A stretch of DNA of 64,000 bases from Atopostipes sp964624875 (GTDB lineage Bacteria > Bacillota > Bacilli > Lactobacillales > Carnobacteriaceae_A). Below, in pieces: positions 19,211 through 28,741 of the stretch. Within the stretch, counting starts at the first letter, position 1. Each line of letters opens with the position of its first letter. The notes beneath the pieces were generated by a model. It ran no database searches. It was not told the DNA's origin and saw nothing but the letters and a program-made list of their open reading frames with translations. The stretch is taken from assembly GCA_964624875.1 (NCBI GenBank), contig CAZUZA010000001.1, positions 80,870 through 144,869 of the forward strand. The letters run 5' to 3'. The position numbers and the translations under genes were made by a program.

Positions 19211-19392
19211 TCGCTAAGTCCTTTCACAAAGAAAACATCAAATCAGTAGTAATTATATCATAATTTATACATAAAAATTGAATTTTTAATAAAAAATACT
19301 AGAATAATTATGAAAGTCGTGTTATTCTATTAATCGCAATGTATTTACTAAATTGTAGATATGTAAACTTTTTCTGATTTGGAGGGAACAGC

Positions 19393-19545
19393 ATGCGCGT
19401 AAACATTACTTTAGAATGTACTGAATGTGGTGAACAAAACTACATTTCGACAAAAAACAGACAAACAAATGATCAACGTTTAGAAATGATGAAATATTGT
19501 CCACGTGAACGTAAGCAAACTTTACACCGTGAAACTAAAAAATAA
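19393..19545 (+). CDS. rpmG: 50S ribosomal protein L33
   Basis: A 50-residue ribosomal protein. It begins MRVNITLECTECG and ends LHRETKK, diagnostic for L33. Cys9, Cys12 and Cys36 are present, but the fourth zinc position is Glu39 (YCPRER), a variant that occurs in Bacilli. GGAGG lies 8 bases before the ATG. It stands divergent from the rhomboid gene and convergent with pbpA, matching the rpmGA neighbourhood of Bacillus. Confidence 0.96.
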   Translation: MRVNITLECTECGEQNYISTKNRQTNDQRLEMMKYCPRERKQTLHRETKK

Positions 19546-19550
19546 TCATA

Positions 19551-19586
19551 AAAAAAGGTGAGATTGCAAAATCTCATCTTTTTTAT
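19551..19586. terminator. Bidirectional terminator, rpmG / pbpA
   Basis: Hairpin with TGAGAT/ATCTCA stem flanked by A and T runs on the two sides, between convergent genes. Confidence 0.8.
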
Positions 19587-19594
19587 TTTGTCTA

Positions 19595-21682
19595 CTAATC
19601 GTTTGACTCTGCGTATTCCCCTACTTTAAAATAGGCATCGAATATTTGTCGTGACATCTCTATGTTAATCGTTCCAGGATATTCAACCGGTAAATAAGGA
19701 ATAACAATTGCGATCGCAATCTCTGGATCATCATAAGGTGCATAACCGACAAACGTCTTGTTCGTTACGTCTTCCGTAATTCTTCCTAAATTATCATCCC
19801 AAAACTGCGCCTCGGCATGACCTGTTTTAGCAGCTGCCACATATGGTGCGTCATTATACTCTCTAGGAGAGGGACCATAGTTACCATTTACAACTTGGTA
19901 GAATCCTGTTTGCACACGACGCATTTCTTCAGGTGATGCATCCACATAATTCATAACTTTAGGTTCAATATCCGTTACCAGTTGTCCAATTTCACCAGTT
20001 TCTGTTTCTGATGACCGAATTTGAGAAACTAAACGTGGAGCGAAACGTGTGCCTCCATTTGCAATTGTCGCTGAATATTGTGCCAATTGCATCGGTGTAT
20101 AGGTATCAAACTGTCCGAAAGTAAAGAACATTGCTTGAGCAGGATCTTGTGCAACGTTTGCCAAGCCCGTTTGTTCATTAGGTAAATCAATACCTGTTAA
20201 TGTACCTAAACCAAATTGTCTAAAGTATTTACGCATCGTCTCTGTCGTTGCTTGAGGCTGAATCGGAACAGACTGATTCGGACGATAATCCCAATACCCA
20301 CCTATTCTCATTGCAATTTGTGCCATATAAACGTTTGAAGAATATTGTAATGAAGCAATATCATTCACTTGAACACGACCAAAACGGTTGAATACTGAAG
20401 AAATGTTTTGTGAGCCCGTAAAACTTAACGGGGCCTCCAATATTGTATTGTTATTTAATGTAATCGCGTCTGTCATATACCCAGTTAAAACAGTCGCACC
20501 CTTTACAGATGATCCCATAACAAAAGCTTTTTGGATATTTCCCAGTGAGTCGTCAACAATTCGACCATCCCTTACTTCCTTACCAGACATCCCTAATATA
20601 TTTCCGTTTTTTGGATTAATTGCCACCGCATAAACTCTATCATTTAAACCAGTTCCTTTAGATAAAGTATCCAACACAATTTGATCAAGTCTTTCTTGAA
20701 ATTCTAAATCAATTGTAAGGACTAAGTTATCACCTTGTTCTCCTGAATAGATGGTTTCTTGACTTAATATATCACCTTGATTGTCTGTTTCCGTTCGTGA
20801 ACGTGATTTACTTCCACGTAAAATAGTTTCAAAACGTTCTTCCAGCTGACTCGTTCCGACGCGATCGTTACGAGAATAACCTTTTGCTAAAAGAGCATTT
20901 TCACTAGATTGTGGAATACCTTGCTCTTCTGAAGAGACACTTCCTAAAATACTCGCTAACGTTTCTTCTTGTGGATAGATGCGCTCCCAATCCGTTCCAG
21001 TAGTAATACCAGGTAACTGCTTTGAATGTTCATTCACTTTTGCAATCTCTTCGTCCGTTACTTCCTGATTTTTTACCGTTACAGTTGTTAAGGCATAAGC
21101 AGCGTTCATTCTTGTAAAAATTGCCACAGCTTTAAGCTCTTTATCTGTAAACCGTAATAACTCTGCCTCACTAATTAATTCTAAAGAATCATTATAAGAA
21201 AACTCATCAGCTTTTAGATCATTCTCTCTAATATGATCTCTAACTCGTTCTTCGATTTCTTCTATGTTTGTGGCATAATAATAATCTTTTAAGTCACGCA
21301 TACTTAGATCGCTACGCTCTTCTTCAAATGGCGTTGAATGTGGAATTTCAATCAAAGTAGCAAGGTTGTATGCTACATCTGCCATGCTTTCTACTTGAGT
21401 ATTAGATCCTCTTGTATATCGAATTATACTACTGGCTTCATTACTAACTAATGGCCGTAATTTCGCATCATAGATGCCTCCTCGAGGAACATTGCCTCGT
21501 ACAACTGTACTTTCCGTTCGCTCTACTTCCGCTTGAAACTCTTCTCCTTTAATTATTTGTAAGTAACCTGTACGAATGATTAAAGCTACAAATAATAAGA
21601 AGACAATAAAGAATAATAAGTTTAAACGAAAAGGAATATGTGATTTTGTTTGTTCTTTTCTACTATTTTTTTGACCAGTCAT
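19595..21682 (-). CDS. pbpA: Class B penicillin-binding protein (PBP2/PBP2b type)
   Basis: A peptidoglycan transpeptidase of the elongation machinery. 695 residues: cytoplasmic basic tail, one membrane segment (about 21-45), a dimerisation domain and a C-terminal transpeptidase domain with SSVK near residue 390, SSN near 449 and KTG near 618. The neighbourhood (rpmG on one side, sodA on the other) matches B. subtilis pbpA, supporting partnership with RodA in side-wall synthesis. That partnership is inferred from family and synteny. Confidence 0.92.
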   Translation of the reverse strand: MTGQKNSRKEQTKSHIPFRLNLLFFIVFLLFVALIIRTGYLQIIKGEEFQAEVERTESTVVRGNVPRGGIYDAKLRPLVSNEASSIIRYTRGSNTQVESMADVAYNLATLIEIPHSTPFEEERSDLSMRDLKDYYYATNIEEIEERVRDHIRENDLKADEFSYNDSLELISEAELLRFTDKELKAVAIFTRMNAAYALTTVTVKNQEVTDEEIAKVNEHSKQLPGITTGTDWERIYPQEETLASILGSVSSEEQGIPQSSENALLAKGYSRNDRVGTSQLEERFETILRGSKSRSRTETDNQGDILSQETIYSGEQGDNLVLTIDLEFQERLDQIVLDTLSKGTGLNDRVYAVAINPKNGNILGMSGKEVRDGRIVDDSLGNIQKAFVMGSSVKGATVLTGYMTDAITLNNNTILEAPLSFTGSQNISSVFNRFGRVQVNDIASLQYSSNVYMAQIAMRIGGYWDYRPNQSVPIQPQATTETMRKYFRQFGLGTLTGIDLPNEQTGLANVAQDPAQAMFFTFGQFDTYTPMQLAQYSATIANGGTRFAPRLVSQIRSSETETGEIGQLVTDIEPKVMNYVDASPEEMRRVQTGFYQVVNGNYGPSPREYNDAPYVAAAKTGHAEAQFWDDNLGRITEDVTNKTFVGYAPYDDPEIAIAIVIPYLPVEYPGTINIEMSRQIFDAYFKVGEYAESND

Positions 21683-21878
21683 CTTTTTACCTCTTTTTTT
21701 ATTTCGAGATTCTAAATTAATCTATATGGTAGTTTAACAAATTTAATCTCCTAATGCATTATAATTCCTTAATAATTCAAGATGTTTTCAATCTTTATTA
21801 ACATGACTATATTTAATTCAATCATTAATGAGGGGGTTTAATAGCTTTAAAACATTCGATTCTTTTCGCAAATAGTAA

Positions 21879-21907
21879 TTGACGGTTTATACATATATTG
21901 ATATACC
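21879..21907 (+). promoter_or_regulatory. Promoter for the short-chain dehydrogenase gene
   Basis: TTGACG (21879-21884), 17-base spacer, TATACC (21902-21907), about 45 bases before the start codon. Confidence 0.65.
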
Positions 21908-21952
21908 ACTTGTGAATTAACGAGCATAAAAATGGATACGGAGGGAAATATG

Positions 21953-22701
21953 ATGAAGTTACAAGACAAAGTTGCAATTATTACAGGTGGGGCTGTGGAG
22001 TTGGTAAAGGTATCGCTCTAGCTATGGCAAAAGAAAGTGCAAAAGTTGTCATTGTAGATGTCAACGAAGATGCAGGAAACGAGACCATAGCAGAATTAAA
22101 AAAACACTCAGACGCACACTTAATTATTAGTGACATTTCCAAAAGAGAAAACTTAACAAAAATTGTTGAAGAAACAATTAAAACTTTTGGTGGAATAAAT
22201 ATCCTTGTAAATAACGCGCATGTATCAAAACAGAAACCATTTATAGATACTAAACAAGAAGATTTAGATTTATCTTTCAATACGAGCTTTTACCCTACTT
22301 TTTTCTTAATGCAAGAAGTTTATCCTGAATTAAAAAAATCTAAAGGAAAAGTCATTAACTTTGCATCTGGCGCTGGTATAAGTGGTCAACCGACACAATC
22401 TGCTTATGCCGCTGCTAAAGAAGCAATCCGTGGATTAACACGTGTCGTTGCGAATGAATGGGGCCCAGACGGTATTAACGTTAATATTATTTCGCCATTA
22501 GCAATGACACCAGGTATCGAGCAATGGAGTCAAAATGACCCTACTCAATACAATCAAATGCTTCAATCTATTCCATTACGCTACATCGGGGATCCTGAAG
22601 AAGATATTGGGAAAGTAGCCGTTTTCTTAGCAAGTGATGATTCGAAATATATCACGGGTCAAACATTTATGGTGGATGGCGGAACAACAAAAGTTTATTA
22701 A
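21953..22701 (+). pseudogene. Short-chain dehydrogenase/reductase, frameshifted at the cofactor loop
   Basis: A Rossmann-fold oxidoreductase of the classical SDR family; the substrate is not predictable. A GGAGGG site and ATG (21953, or 21950) begin MKLQDKVAIITGG, then the frame runs into TAG at 22019-22021. One missing base near 21989-21995 (GGTGGGGCTGTGG) explains this: restoring it yields TGGxCGVGKGIALAMA, matching the TGxxxGxG cofactor motif. The rest is intact to the stop at 22701, with NNAH, catalytic YAAAK and a C-terminal DGGTTKVY. The longest clean frame from an internal Met (22024-22701) lacks the nucleotide-binding motif. Sequencing error, recent inactivation or phase variation cannot be separated here. 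Confidence 0.85.
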
Positions 22702-22703
22702 AA

Positions 22704-22758
22704 AAATGAAAAACTCCCTAACGACAGGAATCTTTCCGTATCGTTAAGGAGTTTTTTT
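22704..22758. terminator. Bidirectional terminator, SDR / sodA
   Basis: AAACTCC-TAACGA paired with TCGTTA-GGAGTTT, flanked by A and T runs, between convergent genes. Confidence 0.8.
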
Positions 22759-22763
22759 AGTAC

Positions 22764-23372
22764 TTATTTTGCTTCTTCATATCTTCTTGCTACTTCTTCC
22801 CAGTTTACTACTTTCCAGAATGCATCTAGATAGTCAGCACGTAGGTTTTTGTAGTTTAGGTAGTAAGCATGTTCCCAAACGTCTACACCTAAAATGGGTG
22901 TTTTACCGTCTGTTAATGGTGAGTCTTGGTTTGGTGTATTCGTAACTTCTAATTCACCATTGTTTACAACTAACCATGCCCAACCTGATCCAAATTGACC
23001 AGTTCCAGCAGTCTTAACTTTAGATTTTAATTCATCTAAACTACCGAAAGTTTCGTTAATCGCATCTGCAAGTGCACCAGTTGGCTCGTCACCGCCGTTA
23101 GGAGACATTACTTCCCAAAATAAAGAGTGGTTAGCGTGTCCACCACCATTATTACGTACAGCTGTACGAATATCTTCTGGAACTTCATCTAGTTTTGCAA
23201 CTAATTCTTCAATTGATAACTTTTGTAAATCTTCGTGTCCTTCAAGCGCAGCATTTACGCCGTCTACGTAACTATTATGGTGTTTACCGTGGTGTAATTT
23301 CATTGTTTCTTCGTCAATATGTGGCTCTAATGCGTCGTGTGCATAAGGTAAGTCTGGTAATTTATAAGTCAT
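22764..23372 (-). CDS. sodA: Manganese superoxide dismutase
   Basis: Converts superoxide to hydrogen peroxide and oxygen. 202 residues. The metal ligands are visible: the N-terminal His in MKLHHGKHHNSYV, His in GGHANHSLFW, and DVWEHAYYLNY with the last Asp and His. The QDSPL stretch is typical of the Mn form. A strong AGGAGG site precedes the ATG. It follows pbpA in gene order, as in Bacillus. Confidence 0.96.
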   Translation of the reverse strand: MTYKLPDLPYAHDALEPHIDEETMKLHHGKHHNSYVDGVNAALEGHEDLQKLSIEELVAKLDEVPEDIRTAVRNNGGGHANHSLFWEVMSPNGGDEPTGALADAINETFGSLDELKSKVKTAGTGQFGSGWAWLVVNNGELEVTNTPNQDSPLTDGKTPILGVDVWEHAYYLNYKNLRADYLDAFWKVVNWEEVARRYEEAK

Positions 23373-23477
23373 GAATAAGATTCCTCCTTGTGTGTTTTCT
23401 TTATTGCTTATTCAATATTACTCTATCATATCAAAAAGCTAAGGTAAAACTTTTTGATTTAAGAAGCAACTTCTATA

Positions 23478-23999
23478 TTAATTGCGATTCCATGGTTCAG
23501 TCAGTGTTAAATGACTTTGCATTTCTTTATCCATTTGTCGCTGAACCATTCGTTCTTTCCTCCGCCCTTCATAACCCGAACAGATAAACTTTTCTTCATC
23601 TGATTCAGGAACGATCTGAGGCATAACAAATGTCTCTCTATCCTCGGGCAAGACAACAAATGTTAAAAAGGATGTTGCTGCGATATAACGTTCACCTGTC
23701 AATAAATCTTCACCTATAATTTTCGCAAAAACTTCGACACTTGTATTTCCTACACCAGATACAAAACTTTCAATACAGACTGAATTATCCTCTGGCAACG
23801 GTCGCAAGAAATTCATATTATCAATCGATGCGGTCATGCTTAACGTATTCGTCAATCTTGTTTGTGAAATAGACGCCGCATTATCTAACCAATGCAATAA
23901 TTGCCCACCAAATAAATTCCCAAATGTATTGGTGTGAAACGGCATAATTCGATGTGTTTGAATCGCGATTGTATCTCGACACTTTAAAACCCTGCTCAT
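23478..23999 (-). CDS. Acyl-CoA thioesterase, hotdog fold (YkhA-like)
   Basis: 173 residues of the BFIT/YkhA group of 4HBT thioesterases, which hydrolyse acyl-CoA esters. The signature NTFGNLFGGQLLHWLDNAA, with the catalytic acidic residue on the hotdog helix, lies near residues 24-43. The C-terminus is basic and rich in Arg. It is monocistronic, between sodA and an ECF transporter subunit. Confidence 0.9.
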   Translation of the reverse strand: MSRVLKCRDTIAIQTHRIMPFHTNTFGNLFGGQLLHWLDNAASISQTRLTNTLSMTASIDNMNFLRPLPEDNSVCIESFVSGVGNTSVEVFAKIIGEDLLTGERYIAATSFLTFVVLPEDRETFVMPQIVPESDEEKFICSGYEGRRKERMVQRQMDKEMQSHLTLTEPWNRN

Positions 24000-24023
24000 C
24001 GTATAATCCTTTCTAAATAGCAG

Positions 24024-24620
24024 TTATCTAGATCCAGTATTTCTTCTCAAAACAAATTTTCTTAGTGGAATAGCTACAATTGGTAATATAACCATACTTG
24101 CGACCATTTCAATGATCCCATTAGAAGCAATAACGGCTCCTAAAGCGCCCATTAATGCTGAGAATGGAATACCTAAGGCAGCTGCGTATGTTTCCCCTGC
24201 GAGGAAATAAATGCCTCCTAGAACTAGAATTGTGTTCATGGCTGTACCAATTAAAGCAGTCACAGAATAAATCCAGCGATTTGAAGTACGTTTGATCAGC
24301 GCCTCAAAAACTAAACCACTCACCCACCCAACTAATAAACGTGGTAAAACTGAAATTAATGGATTTAAAAAGACGACGTTAAATGGTGTGGGTTGAATAT
24401 AAGCACGAATCATACTTAATAAGCCCCAGACAGCACCAACTGTTAAACCTGTTTTACTACCAAATAAAACAGCGGATAAAATAACAGTTATATGTACAAT
24501 CGTTACATCTAATGGCCCTAATGGTATATACCCTAACACGGGTACGAATGTTTGAATAATTAAAATTGCCACAATCATCGCGATGATTGTCATTTGGAAA
24601 ACATCTTTATTTTTCTTCAT
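24024..24620 (-). CDS. ECF transporter S component (vitamin specificity unknown)
   Basis: A substrate-binding membrane subunit of an energy-coupling-factor vitamin importer. 198 residues with about six membrane segments; the IPLGPLDVTIVHI and LFGSKTGLTVGAVWGL segments fit the ECF S-component family PF12822. Related proteins are often annotated for pantothenate, but nothing here proves the substrate, and no riboswitch was recognised upstream. It must share EcfA/EcfT subunits encoded elsewhere. Confidence 0.85.
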   Translation of the reverse strand: MKKNKDVFQMTIIAMIVAILIIQTFVPVLGYIPLGPLDVTIVHITVILSAVLFGSKTGLTVGAVWGLLSMIRAYIQPTPFNVVFLNPLISVLPRLLVGWVSGLVFEALIKRTSNRWIYSVTALIGTAMNTILVLGGIYFLAGETYAAALGIPFSALMGALGAVIASNGIIEMVASMVILPIVAIPLRKFVLRRNTGSR

Positions 24621-24813
24621 CTTTGCACCTACTTTTTATACTCTAAGTTTATTATATCACCAAAAAGAGATTTTCCATTTTAAAATATATCAATTAGGCA
24701 TATTTTTTTCTTATTATCTTCATATACAAAAGTTATAATTAATCTAAATAACATTTACATTTGGTTATGAATTCGCTAAACTGACTTAAGTTGAATGATT
24801 AAGGAGTTATTAA

Positions 24814-25593
24814 ATGCACACATATATGAATACCGTTATTAAAAATCCGAAAGAAATTTATACTGGAAGAAACATGAAAAACAAACATTATTTTTCCATT
24901 ATCTTTATGGTAACAGCTTTTATAACAATTTTATCCATTATAGGCTTTATTCCAGCTGCTCAATCTGTTCAAGAGGATTTTGAGGAAATTAGAAACTCAA
25001 TCCCCGAATTCCAACTCGAAAACGATCAACTTTCTAGTGAAGGCAGTAGTTACGTATATCAAACAGATAGCTTGCTCTTTTATTTTGATGCTGAAGACAA
25101 TATAGATACTGAATTAATTGATGATAATATGGATTCTCAAACAGTACCGGTTTCAGTTGGCGTTTTAAAAGATGGCCTTTATGCCAATCTCTTAGGGCGT
25201 GGTTATTCTCTGGCATATTCTGATATAGAAAACTTTACCGCAGCTGATCTTGATGATTTGTTTCTTCGTATTTCAGATGTATCCATCGTAACACTGTTAC
25301 TTGTCGGTTTATTTATGTTCTTATTTCAGTTCTTTTCATTTTTTTACCAGCTCTTTGTCATCTCTTTAGTTGCAAATATCATGGTACTATTTAGCGGACT
25401 AAGGTTAAGATTACTACAAACAATGAAGATGACGCTACTTGCAAATATTATCCCGATGGTTCTTGCAACAGTCGTATCTGCTTTTGTTTTTCCAGTATAT
25501 TATCAATTTGAAATTGTCATGATTATGACGCTTATTATATTCTATATTAGTTTGAATGAAATGAAAAAACGAATCAAAACAAATAATGCATAA
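24814..25593 (+). CDS. DUF1189 family membrane protein
   Basis: 259 residues: an N-terminal membrane segment (about 28-50), an extracytoplasmic section of about 100 residues and three to four C-terminal membrane segments. This is the layout of DUF1189 proteins, sometimes named maltodextrin utilisation protein MalA although the role is not established. An AAGGAG site fits the ATG; a second Met at residue 21 is a less likely start. The gene is alone on the plus strand, convergent with cshB. Confidence 0.8.
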   Translation: MHTYMNTVIKNPKEIYTGRNMKNKHYFSIIFMVTAFITILSIIGFIPAAQSVQEDFEEIRNSIPEFQLENDQLSSEGSSYVYQTDSLLFYFDAEDNIDTELIDDNMDSQTVPVSVGVLKDGLYANLLGRGYSLAYSDIENFTAADLDDLFLRISDVSIVTLLLVGLFMFLFQFFSFFYQLFVISLVANIMVLFSGLRLRLLQTMKMTLLANIIPMVLATVVSAFVFPVYYQFEIVMIMTLIIFYISLNEMKKRIKTNNA

Positions 25594-25640
25594 TAAAAAA
25601 GCACAACTCTTATTTTTACAAATTTGAGTTGTGCTTTTTT
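25594..25640. terminator. Bidirectional terminator, DUF1189 / cshB
   Basis: Stem AAAAGCACAACTC with GAGTTGTGCTTTT, T runs in both directions. Confidence 0.85.
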
Positions 25641-25650
25641 CTATTTAATA

Positions 25651-26982
25651 TTATTTTCTTCTGTTTTTCTTTTCTCGTCTTTGCTCTTGTCGTTTTTGTT
25701 CCGCATTTTTTTGTTTTCGTAATGTACGAAGTTTTCTCTTATAACCTGGCTTCACATTTTTCTTCGACTTATGAGCTAATCCTTCAATCTCAGAATCATA
25801 ATCTAGTTTTTGATTCGGTCTTCTTCGAGCTGCTCTACGAGTAGGTGCTTTAACAATTTCACCATTCTTTATCATCTTCTCTTTGAACTTCACACCTGTG
25901 TTTTCGATTGTTTGAATATCGTCTTCTTCACCTGGAGAATACAATGTAATCGCAATTCCAGATAAATTATTACGACCTGTACGACCAACACGGTGTACAA
26001 AGTAAGATAAATCTTGAGGTAATTCTGTATTTATAACATGTGAAACACCTTCAATATCAATTCCACGAGCAGCTAAATCAGTTGCTACGATATATTGATA
26101 TTCTAAGTTTCGAATGTTACGCATTTCTCTTCTACGTTCACGAGAATCTAAACCACCATGAATTGTTCCAACGTTTAACCCTTTGTCCGATAATCTTTTT
26201 GCTAGTTCTTCAACTTTATCTTGAGTATTCGCAAATATTAAAACTAAATACGGACTACCGATTGTTAAAATTTCATATATCACATCGAAACGATCCTTAC
26301 TTTTGGTTGAAATTAACCAGTTATCAATTAAATCAGAAATAACTTCTTTGTTTTCAATTTCAATCATAATTGGACCATTCATATATTTTTGTAAAAATGG
26401 TTGTAATTTTTGAGGAATCGTCGCAGAGAATACTAAGAACTGACTACTTTGTGGAATTGTACCAGCTATTCTATCCACTTCTTCGATAAATCCTAAATCT
26501 AATGTCATATCTGCTTCGTCAACAACCATTGCAAATGCAGTATGTGCTTTTAAGTCATTTGAAACGATTAGATCGTGTAATCTTCCTGGTGTTCCAATAA
26601 CAACGTCTGGTTGTGAAGTTTGTAAAGCTTCCATTTGTTTGTTTTTATCTGTTCCACCTATATAACGTGCCACTTGGATTTCCCAAGGCGCATGGCTTGC
26701 TAACTGCAGTGCTGCTTGATAGATTTGTTCTGCTAACTCGCGACTTGGTGCTGTAATAACAATTTGTACTTGATTAACATTTTCTTTTAATTGGTTAAAA
26801 AGAGGTATTAAGAATGCGTGAGTCTTTCCTGAGCCTGTCTTTGATTGTCCTATAATGTCTCGGCCAGATTGAATCTGTGTAATAACTTCTTTTTGAATAT
26901 CTGTTGGTTCCTTAAAGTGTAATTCTTCCAGTGCATCTAATAAATATGGTTCTAAATTAAATTGTTTAAAACTATTCGTCAT
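25651..26982 (-). CDS. cshB: DEAD-box RNA helicase CshB-like
   Basis: An ATP-dependent RNA helicase, likely acting in ribosome assembly or cold adaptation. 443 residues with Q motif (FKEPTDIQ), Walker A SKTGSGKT, DEAD box VDEAD, SAT motif and HRVGRTGR, then a C-terminal tail of about 60 residues very rich in Lys and Arg, as expected for RNA contact. The N-terminus FKQFNLEPYLLDALEELHF and tail point to the CshB (YqfR) group rather than CshA. Confidence 0.93.
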   Translation of the reverse strand: MTNSFKQFNLEPYLLDALEELHFKEPTDIQKEVITQIQSGRDIIGQSKTGSGKTHAFLIPLFNQLKENVNQVQIVITAPSRELAEQIYQAALQLASHAPWEIQVARYIGGTDKNKQMEALQTSQPDVVIGTPGRLHDLIVSNDLKAHTAFAMVVDEADMTLDLGFIEEVDRIAGTIPQSSQFLVFSATIPQKLQPFLQKYMNGPIMIEIENKEVISDLIDNWLISTKSKDRFDVIYEILTIGSPYLVLIFANTQDKVEELAKRLSDKGLNVGTIHGGLDSRERRREMRNIRNLEYQYIVATDLAARGIDIEGVSHVINTELPQDLSYFVHRVGRTGRNNLSGIAITLYSPGEEDDIQTIENTGVKFKEKMIKNGEIVKAPTRRAARRRPNQKLDYDSEIEGLAHKSKKNVKPGYKRKLRTLRKQKNAEQKRQEQRREKKNRRK

Positions 26983-27076
26983 ATGGTACTTCTCCCCTAT
27001 CTGAATCTCGAGCCTTATTCTACCAAAGTCTAGAGCTTATCGCTAGTTAATTATTTTAGAATATCACTAAGAAAAG

Positions 27077-27105
27077 TTGATTCAGGTGTAAATAAAACGT
27101 AAAAT
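27077..27105 (+). promoter_or_regulatory. Promoter for zwf
   Basis: TTGATT (27077-27082), 17-base spacer, TAAAAT (27100-27105), about 35 bases before the ATG. Confidence 0.65.
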
Positions 27106-27140
27106 GAGCTTATGTCATTTTAGAAAAGGAGATAGTCATT

Positions 27141-28586
27141 ATGTCTCGTAACCAAAAAGCTTTATTTATTATTTTCGGTGGTACAGGTGATTTAGCTTAT
27201 CGTAAATTGTATCCCGCACTATATAGACTCTATTCAAAAGGCTATTTAAACGAAAATTTTGCAGTAATCGGAACAGCCAGAAGAGAATGGAGCGATGATT
27301 ACTATCAGCAAGTTGTTTATAAATCAATAGAAGATATTCAAACTTCTGAAGAAAATGCCAAAGATTTTGCTAGTCATTTTCGCTATCAATCACATAATGT
27401 CAAAGATACAGAAAATTACCGTACACTTTTAACGCTGGCTAATAAGCTAGATGAAGAGTATAACCTTGAAGGCAATCGTGTGTTTTACTTGTCGATGTCT
27501 CCTAGCTTCTTCGGTACAATCACTTCTCATTTACGTAAAGAAAATCTAGTTACTGAAAATGGTTTTAATCGTGTGATTATTGAAAAACCTTTCGGAACAA
27601 ACTTACACGATTCAAACGCACTAAACGATGAAATTTTAGAATCCTTTAACGAAGAGCAAATTTATCGTATTGATCACTATCTTGGTAAGGACATGGTCGA
27701 AGCTTTAATTCCTTTACGTTTTGGAAATCCATTATTAAAAAACATTTGGAATAAAGATTTTATCTCAAACATGCAAGTAACACTCGCGGAAGATATCGGT
27801 GTTGAAGAACGCGGATCATACTATGAGCAAAGTGGCGCTTCACGCGACATGGTTCAAAACCACGTCTTGCAAATTGTTAGTCTACTCTTTATGAATGAAC
27901 CTGAATCAAATGATTCGACTGATATTATTAAAGCAAAAGTTCAAGCATTGAAGAGCTTACAACTTGTTACAAATGAAAACGTCCGAGAAAAATTTGTCCG
28001 TGGACAATATACAACCACTCCAGACGATAGGGATCTTTTAGATTACCGTTCTGAACACGAAGTCAGTCCGGAATCCGTTGTCGAAACTTTTGTTGCTGGT
28101 AAAGTTGAATCGAATGATGAGAATTGGAAAGGTATTCCGATCTATATTCGTACAGGTAAACGTATGGAAGATAAAGTCACACGAATTGATATCGTCTTTA
28201 AACATTCGGATGATTTAATCTTTGCTAATAGTCATATAGCTGAAAATATTTTGACGATACACATCGGACCAAAAGAAGGTATTTCATTCCAGCTAAATAA
28301 CAAACAAGTCGGTTTAGGCTCTCTGTTAAAACCTATTTCTTTAGCTTACGAAATAGAAGATCAATCTGCTGAAGACTATGAAAAACTTATTTTAAATGCG
28401 CTACAGCAGAATAAAGCAAGTTTCGTGCATTCTGATGAAGTTGCAGCTTCTTGGAAGTATATTGATGCTATCCGCGACGCATGGGAAGTAGACTCAAGTG
28501 ATTTAAAGCTATACCCTGCAAACACAAATGGTCCAAAAGAAGCTTCGGATCTATTAGAAAAAGATGGTAATTATTGGATTTGGTAA
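27141..28586 (+). CDS. zwf: Glucose-6-phosphate 1-dehydrogenase
   Basis: First enzyme of the oxidative pentose phosphate pathway, oxidising glucose 6-phosphate and producing NADPH. 481 residues, close to the family norm. The nucleotide-binding GGTGDLAYRKL is at the N-terminus and the active-site motif RIDHYLGKDMV near residue 178. AAAGGAG precedes the ATG. It is monocistronic, with its own promoter and terminator, and uses the product of glcK and PTS reactions encoded nearby. Confidence 0.96.
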   Translation: MSRNQKALFIIFGGTGDLAYRKLYPALYRLYSKGYLNENFAVIGTARREWSDDYYQQVVYKSIEDIQTSEENAKDFASHFRYQSHNVKDTENYRTLLTLANKLDEEYNLEGNRVFYLSMSPSFFGTITSHLRKENLVTENGFNRVIIEKPFGTNLHDSNALNDEILESFNEEQIYRIDHYLGKDMVEALIPLRFGNPLLKNIWNKDFISNMQVTLAEDIGVEERGSYYEQSGASRDMVQNHVLQIVSLLFMNEPESNDSTDIIKAKVQALKSLQLVTNENVREKFVRGQYTTTPDDRDLLDYRSEHEVSPESVVETFVAGKVESNDENWKGIPIYIRTGKRMEDKVTRIDIVFKHSDDLIFANSHIAENILTIHIGPKEGISFQLNNKQVGLGSLLKPISLAYEIEDQSAEDYEKLILNALQQNKASFVHSDEVAASWKYIDAIRDAWEVDSSDLKLYPANTNGPKEASDLLEKDGNYWIW

Positions 28587-28593
28587 ATTATAC

Positions 28594-28633
28594 TAAGGGC
28601 AAGGTGGATATCCTCCACCTGCCCTTAATTTTT
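28594..28633 (+). terminator. Terminator of zwf
   Basis: Stem AAGGGCA-AGGTGGA with TCCACCT-GCCCTT followed by a T stretch. Confidence 0.85.
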
Positions 28634-28741
28634 GGAGTATAAGTCGATTTGCTCTATGACAATGAATTTGATATAATTGCATGACGATTTTTTATACATA
28701 TGTATAATTTATAATGAAATATTCTATGAGGAGGTATTGAG

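Noticed and set aside
28587..28741. Possible T-box or arginine leader before argS
   Set aside because: No T-box motif; contains the zwf terminator and AT-rich promoter-like sequence only.
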